Notes under the pieces: generated by a model
Database searches by the model: none
What the model saw: the letters and a program-made list of their open reading frames with translations, nothing else
Told to the model about the DNA's origin: nothing
Program-made: the position numbers and the translations under genes
Shown here: piece after piece, positions 1 to 11,106 of the stretch
Numbering within the stretch: the first letter of the stretch is position 1
Layout: each line of letters begins with the position of its first letter
NCBI GenBank assembly: GCA_027575765.1
Contig: JANBPT010000004.1
Coordinates: forward strand, 1 to 64,000
Direction: 5' to 3'
DNA: 64,000 nt
Source of the DNA: Tieghemiomyces parasiticus
Taxonomy: Eukaryota; Kickxellomycota; Dimargaritomycetes; Dimargaritales; Dimargaritaceae

Positions 1-183
1 ATACAAAGTTATCCCTGTCTTAGTGGTAAAAAACAAAACATGCTGACAACTATGGTAAAAACCTGATCTTCACCAAGTAGGGACATAATTTCCTCAGGAT
101 GACCTCCACATCCCGATCACTTTCATGGTTGACCTTGTCTAACCCTAAATACATGCGCTCTACTCTCCTCATCTCGCATACAG

Positions 184-1205
184 TGGCCGGCCTGAAGCCC
201 GGTAACTCCCTGCTTGGCAAGGACAACCTGGAGGCCGCCCAGATCCTCCAGTTTATCCTGTACTCCGAGTCCGAGGTCCTGCCCCCCCTCCTCAACTGGT
301 TCGCTACCGTCCTTGGCTTTGTCCCCTACATGAAGCCTACCATCACTAAGGCCAAGCAGGATGCCACCCGTTTCCTGACTGCCCTTGACAACATCCTGCT
401 GGACCGCACCTACCTCGTTGGTGAGCGCATGACCCTGGCCGATATCGTCATGGCCTGCAACCTGTTGGTCCCCATGAAGCTCGTCCTGGACCCCGCCTTC
501 CGCGCGCCCTTCAAGAACGTCGTGCGTTACTTCCGCACCATCGTCAACCAGCCCGCCGTGGCCAAGATTGTCGGCACCGTCAACCTGTGCGAGAAGGAGG
601 CCACTTTTGCCGCCCCCAAGAAGGAGGAGAAGAAGCCCAAGAAGGAGACCAAGCCGAAGGCTGAGCCCAAGCCTAAGGCCGCCCCCGCCCCGGCCGCCGA
701 GGAGGAGGAGCCCAAGCCTGAGCCCAAGCCCAAGAGCAAGCTCGACCTGCTCCCCCCCTCCTCGTTCAACATGGAGGACTGGAAGCGCTTCTACTCCAAC
801 CATGACACCAAGCCCGACGCCATGGATTACTTCTGGAAGCATTACGATCCCCAGGGTTACTCGATCTGGCGCGTGTGCTTCAAGTACAACCCGGAGCTCA
901 CCATGACCTTCATGAGCACTAACCAGATTGGCGGTTTCTTTGCCCGTCTGGAGCGCGCCCGCAAGTACGCTTTCGGTTCCCTGCTGGTCCTTGGTACCAA
1001 CAACGACAACGAGATCCGCGGCTACTTTGTCATCCGCGGTGACGAGGTCCCCTTCGAGATCTACGACGCCCCCGACTACGAGTCGTACGAGTTCACCAAG
1101 GTCGACCCCACTGACGAGAAGATCAAGGAGGAGATTGGCGACTACTTCGCCTGGGAGGGCCCTACCCTGCCCAAGCCTTGCGCCGACGGCAAGGTGTTCA
1201 AGTAA
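184..1205 (+). CDS. Translation elongation factor eEF1B gamma subunit, 3' part (5' exons outside window)
   Basis: Gamma subunit of the eEF1B guanine-nucleotide exchange complex, which recharges eEF1A with GTP in the cytosol. The visible part holds the C-terminal half of the GST-like domain (DRTYLVGERMTLADIVMACN, then a helix ending NQPAVAKIVG), a Lys/Glu/Pro-rich linker (about 600-740), and the conserved EF1G domain (FNMEDWKRFYSNHD, DYFWKHYDPQGYSIW, the NQIGGFFARLE helix) ending in the family-typical GKVFK. The open frame runs back to an ATG at 99, but those residues do not resemble the GST fold. A branch-like tctaac (139-144) and acceptor catacag (ends 183) place the exon start at 184 in phase 1. 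The N-terminal thioredoxin-like half therefore lies in exons upstream of the window. An aataaa lies 120 bases past the stop. The family assignment is firm; the exon boundary is inferred. Confidence 0.93.
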
Positions 1206-1868
1206 GAGCAAAAGCCTCCTCCGCTGCCCCAGCGGGTTAGGTGGACGTTGGCACTTAACGGCGGTACAGACGGGTACCCGTGTTCTCAGATATTGAAGCC
1301 CGCATCCGGCTGCTTCTGTTAAGTAATAAACTCCGACTTGAATGTAACTTCCAGGGCTCTAGGGAATAATGGTGGGTGCTCTCCAGGGCTTTAGGTTATG
1401 ACGGCCTATCAACACCCTATCTGAAAAGCTGGTATCCACTGTGCCAGTCCTGCCGAAGGAATACAGAGTTGGGATCGGCCTCCCATTCCCCCATTTTACT
1501 CTATGGCCAACAACTTGAATGCCGAAGGGATTAGAATTATTGCTCGTTAAACTTCACAGCTTGCGGGTACTACAACCTGTATCATACCTCGCGTACGCGT
1601 GGGGAGGAGGCTTCAAAACCTGGAGTGTCGTCGCAGACACCTGAGTCGCAGTTGCTGCCTTGCCTCTCAACTGGTACGCAGAGGTATGATTTATCGACCT
1701 GGCTCACGGCAGAGCTCCCTGGCCCACACTGCCCATCGGCCCGGACCCATTCCCACCTCCCGTTCATCTACCAGCTTGACGCATACGCCGCCCCCCCTCT
1801 CCCCACTGCTCTAGCCCAAACCTTCATCTCCCTGTAGATTTCCCTGGCCTACTGCATCCCCGGCATCC
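1206..1868. other. Intergenic: eEF1B-gamma 3' flank and NTPDase 5' flank
   Basis: There is no supported gene. The stretch holds a polyadenylation-type aataaa (1325-1330) and a perfect palindrome cgcgtacgcg at 1590-1599 that contains an ACGCGT core, about 270 bases before the NTPDase start. The last 150 bases are pyrimidine-rich, as expected of a 5' leader. Short frames at 1599-1837 do not look like protein. Confidence 0.6.
1325..1330 (+). terminator. Polyadenylation signal AATAAA for eEF1B gamma
   Basis: An exact aataaa lies 120 bases after the eEF1B-gamma stop codon, on the coding strand, in non-coding DNA. Confidence 0.5.
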
Positions 1869-3908
1869 ATGGCTTCTCGTCCCTTCGCCTTGAGTGACCC
1901 GGCTACCCGGCGACGCACCGTGCCCTTCTTGGTGTTTGCGGGCCTGCTGGGCCTCATGTACCTCGCCTACCGTCTCTTTGCCACCAACCACACGTCCACG
2001 CGCACCACGTTCGCCCGGCCACCCAAAGTTGGAGTCAAGCCGCCCGTGGTGGCGGCCGAGAATCCCTGGCACGGCTTGGGTCCGGTGGTCCCCGACACAG
2101 ATTGGTCCCGCGACCGAGAATTCGTCGTGGTCATCGACGCCGGCAGCTCCGGGTCGCGCGCCCAGGTCTACTCGTGGAAGAGCCCCGAACACGTCCGCGC
2201 CGCGGTCCGGGATCCGCATGTCCTCCGAGGCCTGCCCATTGTGGAGAAGGGCGACCAGGCCGGCGAGCTCTGGCAGTACAAGGAGTCCCCGGGCATCTCG
2301 AACTACGCTGGCCGCGTGCACCGCCTTAAGGACCATCTGCAGCCGCTACTCGACGCGGCATTACAGGTCGTCCCTAGTGCCAAAGTGGCCGTCACCCCGG
2401 TGTACTTATTTGCCACGGCCGGGATGCGTTTACTGCCCCCAAAGCAGCAGCACGCTCTCCTGGATCAGTCGTGTCAGTATGTCAAGCACCAGACCCGCTT
2501 TTACGTGGGAGCCTGCGCCCAGCACTTCCAGGTCATCACCGGGGCTGCGGAGGGTATTTACGGCTGGATGGCCGTCAACTACCTGCTGAGCGGGTTCGCC
2601 AAGACGGGCGACCGGCGGCTTTACGATGCCCCTGTTGCAGACCCGGCCGAGCATGGGAGCCATAAGCACACGTTTGGTTTTTTGGACATGGGCGGCGCGA
2701 GTACCCAAATCGCCTTCGAGCCCACCCCACAGATGGCCATTGAGCACGCCGACGACCTGACGGTGCTAACCATGCGTAACCTAGACGGCCAGAGCGCCGT
2801 CTACAAGGTGTTTACGACGACGTTCCTCGGGTTCGGATCCAACGAGGCTCGTCGGCGGCACGTGCAGGCCCTGTTCGCGCCCAACGAGCCAGGGGGCACG
2901 GTCGGACCGACGACAGCGCCCCCCGTGCTGTCCGACGATCCCGTCCCGGACCCGTGCCTCCCGCCGGGTCTGATACTCGAGGTTAAGGCGGCCGATCTCG
3001 TCGGACTGGCGCGGGTGCCGACAGGCCGGACGGTGACCTTAGAGGGTACGGGGTCGTTTACCGAGTGCGCGCGCCGGGCTGTAAGCTTGCTCAACAAGCA
3101 CGCCCCCTGCCCCACTGACCCGTGCCTCTTCAACGGGGTTCACAGTCCGCTCCTGGATTTCACTCTGCAACAGTTCGTCGGAATTTCCGAGTACTGGTAC
3201 TCATCCGAAGAAGTATTCCATTTGGGTGGGACCTGGGATTATACAACGTTCGAACGCCAGGCCGTGGAATATTGCGGTCGGCCGTGGGCCGAGACCCGAC
3301 GGCTACTCGGCTCGTCCCACCGCTTGGATCGCCTACAGGACCAGTGTTTCAAGGCCGCTTGGTTGACCGCAGTCCTCCATGATGGGTTGGGTATCCCACG
3401 TGACGCCACCGAGGCCGTGCATCCGGAAGTGACATCGGCTATCGAGTCGGCTGTCAATATGACCGACCGGTTGCAGCGTCTCCAGGACGCTGGAGTGGCC
3501 GCGGGCATCAGCGTTCCGTTTCAGTCGGTCCACACGGTTGAGGGCTTTGAGGTGTCCTGGACGCTCGGGGTGGCGCTGCTCAACGCCGTGGCCGCTATCC
3601 CGGCTCCGCCACCCGAGGACGGCCTACCTCACCACCCGCCGGAGGTGGTACCCCACGTCGGGATTGAGTTCCCAAAACACGCCCACTGGCACCAACACCT
3701 GGCTGGCGTGTCAGATCTCTGGCTGAGCAGCGGGGGGCATAGCTCGGAAACTGCATCCACTGGGCTCATCCTCAGAGCGCTTCAGCATCCCCTACGGCTT
3801 TCATCACTGTTCCTATTTGCTCTCACTGCTGGCGCGCTGGCCCTCCTTCTGCAATTGTTCAGCCGGTACCGCAGGGGATCTACTCTCCAGTACAAAAAGC
3901 GTTTCTAA
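1869..3908 (+). CDS. Golgi-type nucleoside diphosphatase/apyrase (GDA1/CD39 NTPDase family, Ynd1/ENTPD4-like)
   Basis: Membrane NTPDase of 679 aa that would hydrolyse nucleoside di- and triphosphates in the Golgi lumen, clearing the UDP/GDP left by glycosyltransferases. Apyrase-conserved regions are all visible: ACR1 VIDAGSSGSRAQVYSW (about residue 88), ACR2 YLFATAGMRLL (about 180), ACR3 GAAEGIYGW with the catalytic Glu (about 224), ACR4 GFLDMGGASTQIAFEP (about 270) and ACR5 FEVSWTLGVALLNA (about 560). One hydrophobic segment lies near residues 17-38 and a second near 640-665, followed by an Arg-rich tail. A TM at each end with the catalytic domain between is the ENTPD4/ENTPD7/Ynd1 layout rather than single-TM yeast Gda1. 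The segment GISEYWYSSEEV...EYCGRPW also resembles ENTPD4. Pro/Thr-rich inserts occur near residues 340-365 and 575-600. It is a single exon, and the start is the first ATG of the frame. Confidence 0.9.
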   Translation: MASRPFALSDPATRRRTVPFLVFAGLLGLMYLAYRLFATNHTSTRTTFARPPKVGVKPPVVAAENPWHGLGPVVPDTDWSRDREFVVVIDAGSSGSRAQVYSWKSPEHVRAAVRDPHVLRGLPIVEKGDQAGELWQYKESPGISNYAGRVHRLKDHLQPLLDAALQVVPSAKVAVTPVYLFATAGMRLLPPKQQHALLDQSCQYVKHQTRFYVGACAQHFQVITGAAEGIYGWMAVNYLLSGFAKTGDRRLYDAPVADPAEHGSHKHTFGFLDMGGASTQIAFEPTPQMAIEHADDLTVLTMRNLDGQSAVYKVFTTTFLGFGSNEARRRHVQALFAPNEPGGTVGPTTAPPVLSDDPVPDPCLPPGLILEVKAADLVGLARVPTGRTVTLEGTGSFTECARRAVSLLNKHAPCPTDPCLFNGVHSPLLDFTLQQFVGISEYWYSSEEVFHLGGTWDYTTFERQAVEYCGRPWAETRRLLGSSHRLDRLQDQCFKAAWLTAVLHDGLGIPRDATEAVHPEVTSAIESAVNMTDRLQRLQDAGVAAGISVPFQSVHTVEGFEVSWTLGVALLNAVAAIPAPPPEDGLPHHPPEVVPHVGIEFPKHAHWHQHLAGVSDLWLSSGGHSSETASTGLILRALQHPLRLSSLFLFALTAGALALLLQLFSRYRRGSTLQYKKRF

Positions 3909-4052
3909 AAGGCTACATGGCAATGTTACTCTATTGAACGGGAGGAGAAAGGTAGGGGCGAATCCACCGCTCTGGTTGCCTCCCCGGTCTCTTTACGCCT
4001 GCCATTGTAGAATATACGGCCAAGGCGATCCTCCACCGTAGCACCCACTTTG

Positions 4053-4058
4053 AATAAA
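4053..4058 (+). terminator. Polyadenylation signal AATAAA for the NTPDase
   Basis: An exact aataaa on the coding strand, 145 bases after the NTPDase stop. Confidence 0.45.
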
Positions 4059-5553
4059 ACTGTGCAGTGTAAGTTCCCCCCCCCCGCCGCCCTTCGGCCA
4101 GCCTCATCTCGTTGTGGTTAACCTGTTTATGTCACATCAAACCGTGCTTGGTAAGAGGTGTTGCGCGCTGCCAATCACGGTGACTCCAAACCTTTTTTCT
4201 TCGCGTGGAGGAAGAACCGATGGAGGTTAAAATTATCCTACTCGTATCCGGTCGAACCTATGACACCGCGGACAAGGACGGATCACCGTTTGTTTCAGAC
4301 TCAAGGTGTGGGAGGGAACCCGAGCGACGCCCGGCCTTCGCCCTACCCCATTGCCATGGATTTCAGGACGTAGTAGTATGTACGGGAGGCCGGAGGAAGG
4401 GTTGGCGGCCCGTCGAATGAGTGGCGGCGAGTGGAGTTGGGTAGGAGGGTTGGAAACTAGATTCCCACGACCAAGTCAGATCCGCGGCAGCAGTCACAAG
4501 TGGTGTGGGGTAGGGAGGAGTGGCGAAGCACCGCGCGAGTCGGCGGGAGAGGCCTATCCTTGATTTTGGGACGCGGGTTGAACACCTGAGTGGGGCCTAG
4601 GCCTCCTGTCGACTCCTATTTTTGGTTAACAGCGCGGGAGGAAGGTCAGGTATTTCTCTCACGGACTGCTCAACACCCTACCATGCAGGATTTTGGCACG
4701 GAAAGTAGATGGCGTGGTGGAGATTTCCCTCCCATATCAAGCACCACGGGGCCTAATTGGATGATGCTGCCGGCTGCCTAATGTAAGGCACATCACCTGG
4801 CGGGGTTAACCGTCACGGTCGGAAACTCACACCTCACGTCCACCCTTGTGACTGCTACATTTCAGTCGATTCTGTTCACAAAATACCTTCTTCGGATGCC
4901 AGACGATTGGAGGATTGTCCCACTTTCTCTAGCACCGGACGACTGTCCGGCGAGGTTATTATTGTCCCATTCATCCTTTGTGGGTACGTGGGCACCCAAG
5001 GCGTTGGCATGATCTGCGGCGCCGTAGGTCGCTTTGACTTATGTTTGGGGAACAAGGCTTGCCAGCTCGCTCATTGGGAGGAGGAGGATAGGCCTGGTGG
5101 TTGACCACCATTCCGGCCGTTTTAAGCAAAGTTACATACCTGGTCAATTGGCAAGACTGTCTTCGTGGCCGGCTTAAAGCAGCTATCTGGCCGGTTAGCG
5201 GTTGCCAATCGCCCTTCCTTGTGACCCGTGATGACTCGATGACCATATGAACTAACACCGGTGCTAGGGAGCCACAAGGCTGGAAGAATACCCGCCCCTC
5301 CCTCCTTCTAGTCTAGCCTTGGGTTGAGACTCCGTTTTATTGTAGCAATTAAGCTTCATTTGGTAGACGACACTGGTCAGTCACGGTGGTAGGGAAGAGA
5401 TAGGCGGGTACTATGATTCGTCGATACGAGCGATGAGCAGCCTCTTAGCCCACAACCCGCCTGGCCACCCATTGCTGCGAGCGCGAGCCAGACGTGTGGG
5501 GTTCAGATGGGTTAAGACACAACTACCGTTTACCGTTCGTCTTTTACCGAAAG

Positions 5554-5559
5554 GTATAT
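5554..5559 (+). promoter_or_regulatory. TATA-like element upstream of IDO
   Basis: The sequence ggtatataacc sits about 155 bases before the IDO start codon and is followed by a pyrimidine-rich stretch typical of fungal leaders. It is a positional inference only. Confidence 0.35.
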
Positions 5560-5714
5560 AACCAGCCTTGTTACCTACCTCCACCTGTCAAGGGTATCTC
5601 TTAGCGGTCTCATCTCACCTAGACGCGAACCAACTTAGGCTCTCCTATCCTACCACCGCTACCACCTCTCTGCCTGCTTCCCCACCTCCCGTCTCACAAT
5701 TTTGATCCCTAGAA

Positions 5715-7402
5715 ATGCTTCAAACCTTCCTGCGTACCTTGCCGGTCGCTGCTAGGGCCCAAATTAAAGCCACGGGGGCCCCGGGCCTCCGGGCAATAAA
5801 TATTCGAACACTTTACACTGGATCCCCTAATCACCGGGCCCAGACAATCGATGGGCCCGCCCCGGGGATTCCGGTCGAGTGGACCAACGTAGACCCCTAC
5901 AGCGCCTTCCAAGTCAACGGCCATCGTGGCTTCTTACCTTCCGAAGACCCCCTAGTCCGCCTACCCCCGCGGTTTGCGGTACTGGAGGATCTCCTGGTCC
6001 GAATGCCTCTCCGTCAGGATGATGGAGCCCCTGGTCTGTTGGCACACGGGGAATTGGGACCGGCCGTGCACCGCGAGCTGCCCAACTACGACGTGACCAA
6101 CGAAGAGGACCCCCACGTCCTTATGGCCCTGTTCCGCGACTACACATTTCTGGCCTCGGCATACCTGCTCGAGCCCTGCCATCATCAGTTCGTTCGCACC
6201 GGCGACTACGGTCTGGGTCGAACCCTACTTCCCCGGGTCATCGCGCAACCACTGGAGACCGTCGCGGCCAAGATTGGCGCCAAGCCGTTCATGGAATACG
6301 CCCAGTCCTACGCCCTGTATAATTACCGACTGAAGGACCCTGATGCTGGTATCACCTACCCGAACCTGGCCCTGGTGCGCAAGTTTTCCGGGTGTCCCGC
6401 TGAACACGGGTTTATCCTGGTCCACGTGGCGATTGTATCACACTCGGCGCGGTTGGTCGAGCAAGCCCTGGCGGCGCTGCGGGCCGTAGGTCAGCGCGAC
6501 CGGACAGCGTTTAACCGGGCCCTGACCATCTACCGGGACACGCTGGGGGCCATCAACGAGGTGATGAGCAGCATGTGGACTCGCAGCAAGTCCGAGGACT
6601 ACGTGTCGTTTCGTACGTTCATTATGGGCACCAAGAACCAACCCATGTTCCCTGATGGTATCCACTTCGAAGGGGCCCCAGCTGAGACCAACCCTCGGCG
6701 GTATCGCGGCGAGAGCGGGGCCAACGATAGCATTATTCCCACCAGCGACAACCTCTTCCAGCTTACCGCCCGCATGCCCGAGAATCCACTCACCCAAACC
6801 CTGCGCGATTTCCGCAGTTACCGCCCCCGTAACCACCACGCCTTCGTTAGCCACGTCGAGCAGGAGGCCACACGGGCGCAGGTGCGGGAGTTTGCCATGC
6901 AGGATCCCGTCTCCACCGGTAAGTTCCTATCCAAATCATCTGGCACTTAGACCACGGTGATCTTTACATAGCCGAATGGCCCTGACAGCCGCAGCGTTGG
7001 TGACGAGTATACTGACCAACGCGTCCTGCGCTTACCGACTATGCCCGTCCTACGTGTTTGTCAGCCCTCTACGTGGAGAACGTGGACTGGATCCGCGCCT
7101 TCCGCCACCAGCACTGGCAGATGACCAAGGAGTATATCATCCGGCACACTACGCACCCAGTGGCTACGGGGGGCAGTCCGATCGTGACCTGGCTGCCCAA
7201 CCAACTCGAAGCAGTGCTGAACGTAATTAATGAGACCACCGCCAAACTCCGTGTGGCCGACCTTCCCGTGGACCACCGCCAGCGCATCGAAGACATCATG
7301 GCCCGCGCCGACACCCAGTACCGAGTCTTGGGCCGCGAGGTGAAGGAACTGCAGTTACGGTTCCCGAACGTCGAGGCCGCTCGCCCACAGCCTACGGCGT
7401 AG
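5715..7402 (+). CDS. Indoleamine 2,3-dioxygenase (haem dioxygenase), 2 exons
   Basis: IDO family haem enzyme, opening the indole ring of L-tryptophan to N-formylkynurenine, the first step of the kynurenine/NAD pathway (yeast Bna2 role). Exons are 5715..6918 and 7065..7402; the intron 6919..7064 has a GTAAGT donor and ends gtttgtcag. Joining phase 1 to phase 1 restores ALYVENVDWIRAFR across the junction, giving 513 aa. Hallmarks: FMEYAQSYALYNY, SMWTRSKSEDYVSFRTFIMG, the invariant RGESGANDSIIPT, and haem-ligand His at about residue 374 in RPRNHHAF (aligned by eye with PPAHRNF of human IDO1). Exon 2 carries EYIIRHTTHPVATGGSPI and TWLPNQLEAVL. The unspliced frame stops 32 bases into the intron. 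The N-terminus is odd: about 40 residues with many Arg and no Asp/Glu, resembling a mitochondrial presequence, whereas characterised IDOs are cytosolic. The start is the first ATG. Confidence 0.93.
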
Positions 7403-8629
7403 CATGGCACCGTATTGCCTCGGTCGGACGGGCTAGTTGGCCTAGCTGCCGATGCTAGCCCCATTCCGCCCCACCTCGTTCTCCGAAAGCCGTTTTCTAT
7501 ATTCACACTCACTCTATAATTAATCACTTCAACTCACACTGCTCATGTAAGCCCTATGAACTGTTTTGCATCGCAGTGAGCACGGTGTGATGGATACTAG
7601 GCCAATAGCGGCATACGATTAGAAGAGTGAGAGAGTACATTGGAATGGCAGCGCAGGGCCTCGGGGTTTGCGAGGCACATCGTTGTGGCACCGGCTATGG
7701 GCCCGGAGGACCGAGTACACGGTTTGACCTGTGCAAGGAGGCTTTCGCCGCCACACACGCCCCCCTAGAGCAGAGCTCGGTTGTTGCCTTGCCTTTATCC
7801 CTAAGTCCTGACACTCCTCTGCCCGCTACGATTGCCAAGGACACCGGGTTCGGCCAGTCTTTTCCGCCGTCGTATGTCGCTTTGACGCTGGTACGCACAA
7901 AGGTGGTGCACTAGCCTGGATGGTGAGGGCGTAAACGTCAACTATCCTGACGCCGAACCATTATGGGGTCAGACCCTAGCAACGCTTCTGTTATTTTTTC
8001 CCAGGCGCAGTCCACCCTGTCTTCCCCTCGCCGCGTTGACAAACCACGGTGACACATACACACGCACGCACACAATTGGGCGGAAGGAGGCGTCATCCGT
8101 TCTATGCAGGGTGAAAGGGGAAGGGGTGTCCTTGGTGGCCGCTGCCATCCAAAGCAGCGGCCCCCTGTATCGCCTTTAATCCAGCGCCAGATACACCTTA
8201 TGTGGACCCACTTCCACACCGCTTGTCACCTCCTAGCCCTACAGTACCCTTTCCTAATCAGCACGCCATTGTCTGAAGCATCGCCAATTGACTCACTCCA
8301 CGCTTCCCAACCGTCCCGTGTCCCCAACCTCAGCACTTGCCTCGGCCCCAACCGACGTGTGGGCGTGCCATGTGTCTCGGCCCCTCGTCTCCGCGTCTCA
8401 TTTAGCAGTTTCCTCCCTGCCTGCATCCGTCCACGACTTCCCAGGGGACGCTGTACTTCGCCTCTCACCATCTGCCTCCCCCGCCATTCGCCACAGCTGC
8501 TACCCTCACCGCCCGCCCTCACGCGTCCGATCCGACTTATTGTTCCGCCCACCCCCAGGCCATTCGAGCCGTTACTCAAGTTCTAGCCCGACCGCCTGCC
8601 AACGCTGCCCGCCGGCTACGTTATTCGCC
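7403..8629. other. Intergenic between IDO and the ANTH adaptor gene
   Basis: No convincing gene. Short frames (for example 7627-7914) have no family look. A CA/CG-rich microsatellite-like run occurs near 8055-8075. From about 8270 to 8629 the strand is strongly C/T-rich, as expected of the promoter and leader of the next gene. Confidence 0.5.
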
Positions 8630-11106
8630 ATGGAGAAGGCCGTGTTTAAGGCTACCAACAAGGACTGCGTCACGCCCAAGCGCAAGCATGTCGAGCGCCT
8701 CGTGCAGCTCACCTGGTCGGATGCCTTGACCATGCCTGAGCTCTTTATGGTTATCGAAGGTCGGTTCTCAGAGCCGTCCTGGGTGGTAAGTCCCCCTTTA
8801 CAGCTGCGCTGGCTGCCCTGGGTATCCATTCGGGGTTACGCTGTGCGGCAGGACCAACCCGAGAGGACTTCCCCTCCTCCGTCCTGCCTTCTTCAGCAAA
8901 GTCACCGCCATGGGACCTTGTCGGTATATTTCTTGCTGGCGCCGTATCTAATACTTTACCCCCAATGTCCACCCCCTTGTACCGCGCCCACCCCCGTACC
9001 TATGTAGATCACTTTCAAGACGCTCATCGTCGTCCACCTCCTACTGTTGGAGGGCGATTCCGACAAGCTTTTTAAATTCCTTTCCCGTAACCAAAATGTT
9101 CTGGACCTGCACCAATTTCGGGATAAGAACGGCACCCGATGTAAGTGGCCTGTCAGTTCAACGTTTGGGCTTCGCCGTAGCCAAGGGTATAGCGGTAAAA
9201 TGGTAGTGCCGCGTGTGAGTTTCATCTCAACCAACTCTTCATCCGGCTCACCGCTAAGTGCACGCACCTATGCCTTCTGTGCCCCCCTCCTTTCCTTCTG
9301 AACCATCAATCCAGCTTTTGACCAGAGCAAAAACATCCGCCTGTACGCCCATTACCTCGTGGAGAAGGTCAACACGTACCGAGACCTCCGAGTCGACTTT
9401 GTGCGGGACAAGTATCCATCCTCCTCACAGATAAACGGTGACGGTCCGGTGGATATTTCTCGGCTCTTACACGAAATTGCGATGGTACAGCGACAAATCT
9501 ACGTGCTGCTCAAGGCTAAGGTAGGTTACGGGGTAATATTTTACCTCTCGAAGCTGCCGTAGGTTGATTTTTCCACGGCCGGCTCACACTTTACCGTTTG
9601 GACCCTGGCCACTAATATCCTTCGGACCTGTCCATCTGTACTCTGCCCCTCCTGACAAACGCGCCATAGTTCTTCATCGATACTGTAGATAATGAGGTGA
9701 CCTTTTCGGCGTTCCGCCTCCTTATCAACGAGCTCCTCAAGCTGTTCCAGACAATGAATGCGGGCGTGATTAAGATGCTCAAGAATTACTTTATCATTTC
9801 GTACGACGACATGAAGCGATGTCTGGAGCTGTACAAGCGATTCGTTAAGATCACTGACCGCGTGACCGACTTTCTCGACAATGGCCGGCAACTGCAGAGC
9901 GCCTTCGGCATGAGCATCCCCCAACTCAACCATGCGCCCGTATCGCTGGCCATCTCGCTCGAGCAGTACCTAGGCACACCCGAGGCTCACCTGCCTGTGG
10001 AAGAGAAACTCAAGAACAGCAAACAGGCCGGGCCCACGCGGATGGCCAAGACCTCGACAGCACCCGCCAAGTCCGTGAGTAAAAAGCCTTCCTTCAACAC
10101 TCTGCCCCGCCAAGCGACCGCGCCCGCCCCGCCCAAGGAACCCATGCCGGTCCGGTCAGCTACCATGGCGCGGTCGTCGACCGCGCCCCAGCCGGTATCG
10201 CCAAACACCCAAAAGAACCAGTCACAGCGAGACCTGATCGACTTCTTCGCCAGTATTGAGGGCGAGGTAGTGCCCCCGCCCGCGAACCCGTCCGCCGGGC
10301 CTAGCACCCTCAACGTGTTGACGCCTACTGGCGCGGCACCGGCCTTCGCGACGAACCTATTTCAGCCGCAGGCTCCCTACCAGGCGCAGCCACAGTCTGC
10401 CACAGTGGCCAACCCTTTCCTGGGCAATACAGATAGCGGTGCCCTGGTAGTCGCAGCACAGCCGCCGCCCGCACCGGCCGGTGGAACGGCCACCCATAAT
10501 CCCTTCACTCAGCGCCAGACCATGTATGAGCTCAATTCAATGTCCCTCCCGTCGAATACGGTCGGTAGTGGTAGCGGTGGAGGCAATAACTTCCTGGCAC
10601 TTCCGGCGCCGCAGGCCGCGCCAGCCACCCTATCGCACAATCCATTCACTCAGCGGCAAAGCATGTACACTGGTCAGTCCATGTCGACGCAGTTCCACAC
10701 AATTTCCAGCAACCCATTCGCTCCGGCTGGTGGTCAAACCGGTACGCCGGCTTCTGGTACTTCGACATCGGACCCGTTCACCTCGTTGTTTGCTCCTGAC
10801 TCGACAGTGACCCAGCATAAGCAGTACCAACAGACCCCGACGGAACTCATCACCACGACGACAACCACTGCGCTGGCCATGCGCAACCGGACTACCTACC
10901 ATCCGGCCTCGCAGTTCCAAACGGCCTATGGAGGAGCGGGGACTCCAGGTAGCCAGGCCCCGCCGCCTGGATCGGGGTTTGGCGGGGACGCCACCCAGCC
11001 CCTGTTTGCGGCCAATTTTGATCTCACCAGCCCGCCCTCGGCACCAGCATCGAACGGTAACCACCAAGCACCGTCAAGCAACCCGTTCAATTTCACGGGG
11101 TTCTAG
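8630..11106 (+). CDS. AP180/CALM-type clathrin assembly adaptor (ANTH domain; YAP1801/1802-like), 4 exons
   Basis: Endocytic adaptor that binds PI(4,5)P2 through an N-terminal ANTH domain and recruits clathrin and EH-domain proteins. Exons: 8630..8785, 9008..9140, 9315..9520, 9670..11106; all introns are GT-AG and in phase, giving 643 aa. The N-terminus MEKAVFKATNKDCVTPKRKH is the classic ANTH start with the basic lipid-binding cluster. The fold continues through exon 3 (IRLYAHYLVEKVNTYRD) to about residue 275. The rest is low-complexity Pro/Ala/Thr/Gln-rich. It carries a clathrin-box-like LIDFF (about 354-358), five NPF motifs (about 413, 442, 489, 513, 636) and a DPF (about 533). Two copies of HNPFTQRQ(T/S)MY sit 47 residues apart, and the protein ends SSNPFNFTGF. 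NPF motifs typically bind EH domains (Ede1/Pan1). The start ATG is well supported by homology. Confidence 0.9.

Larger units (their letters stand above)
3909..5714. other. Intergenic, 1.8 kb without a recognisable gene
   Basis: The stretch contains the NTPDase 3' flank with aataaa (4053-4058), only short non-homologous frames, a small perfect inverted repeat (tggtgg/ccacca around a ttga loop, 5095-5110), and near its end the IDO promoter region with a TATA-like element at 5554-5559 followed by a C/T-rich leader. No RNA gene was recognised. Confidence 0.5.

Noticed and set aside
99..183. ATG-initiated extension of the eEF1B-gamma frame
   Set aside because: The residues do not match the GST-like domain. 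A branch-like site and AG acceptor at 183 show that it is intron sequence.
123..1211. 362-codon antisense open frame across eEF1B-gamma
   Set aside because: Leu/Gly/Val-rich shadow produced by C/G-ending codons of the sense gene.
7627..7914. 95-codon frame between IDO and the ANTH gene
   Set aside because: No homology or splice context; composition typical of the intergenic DNA.
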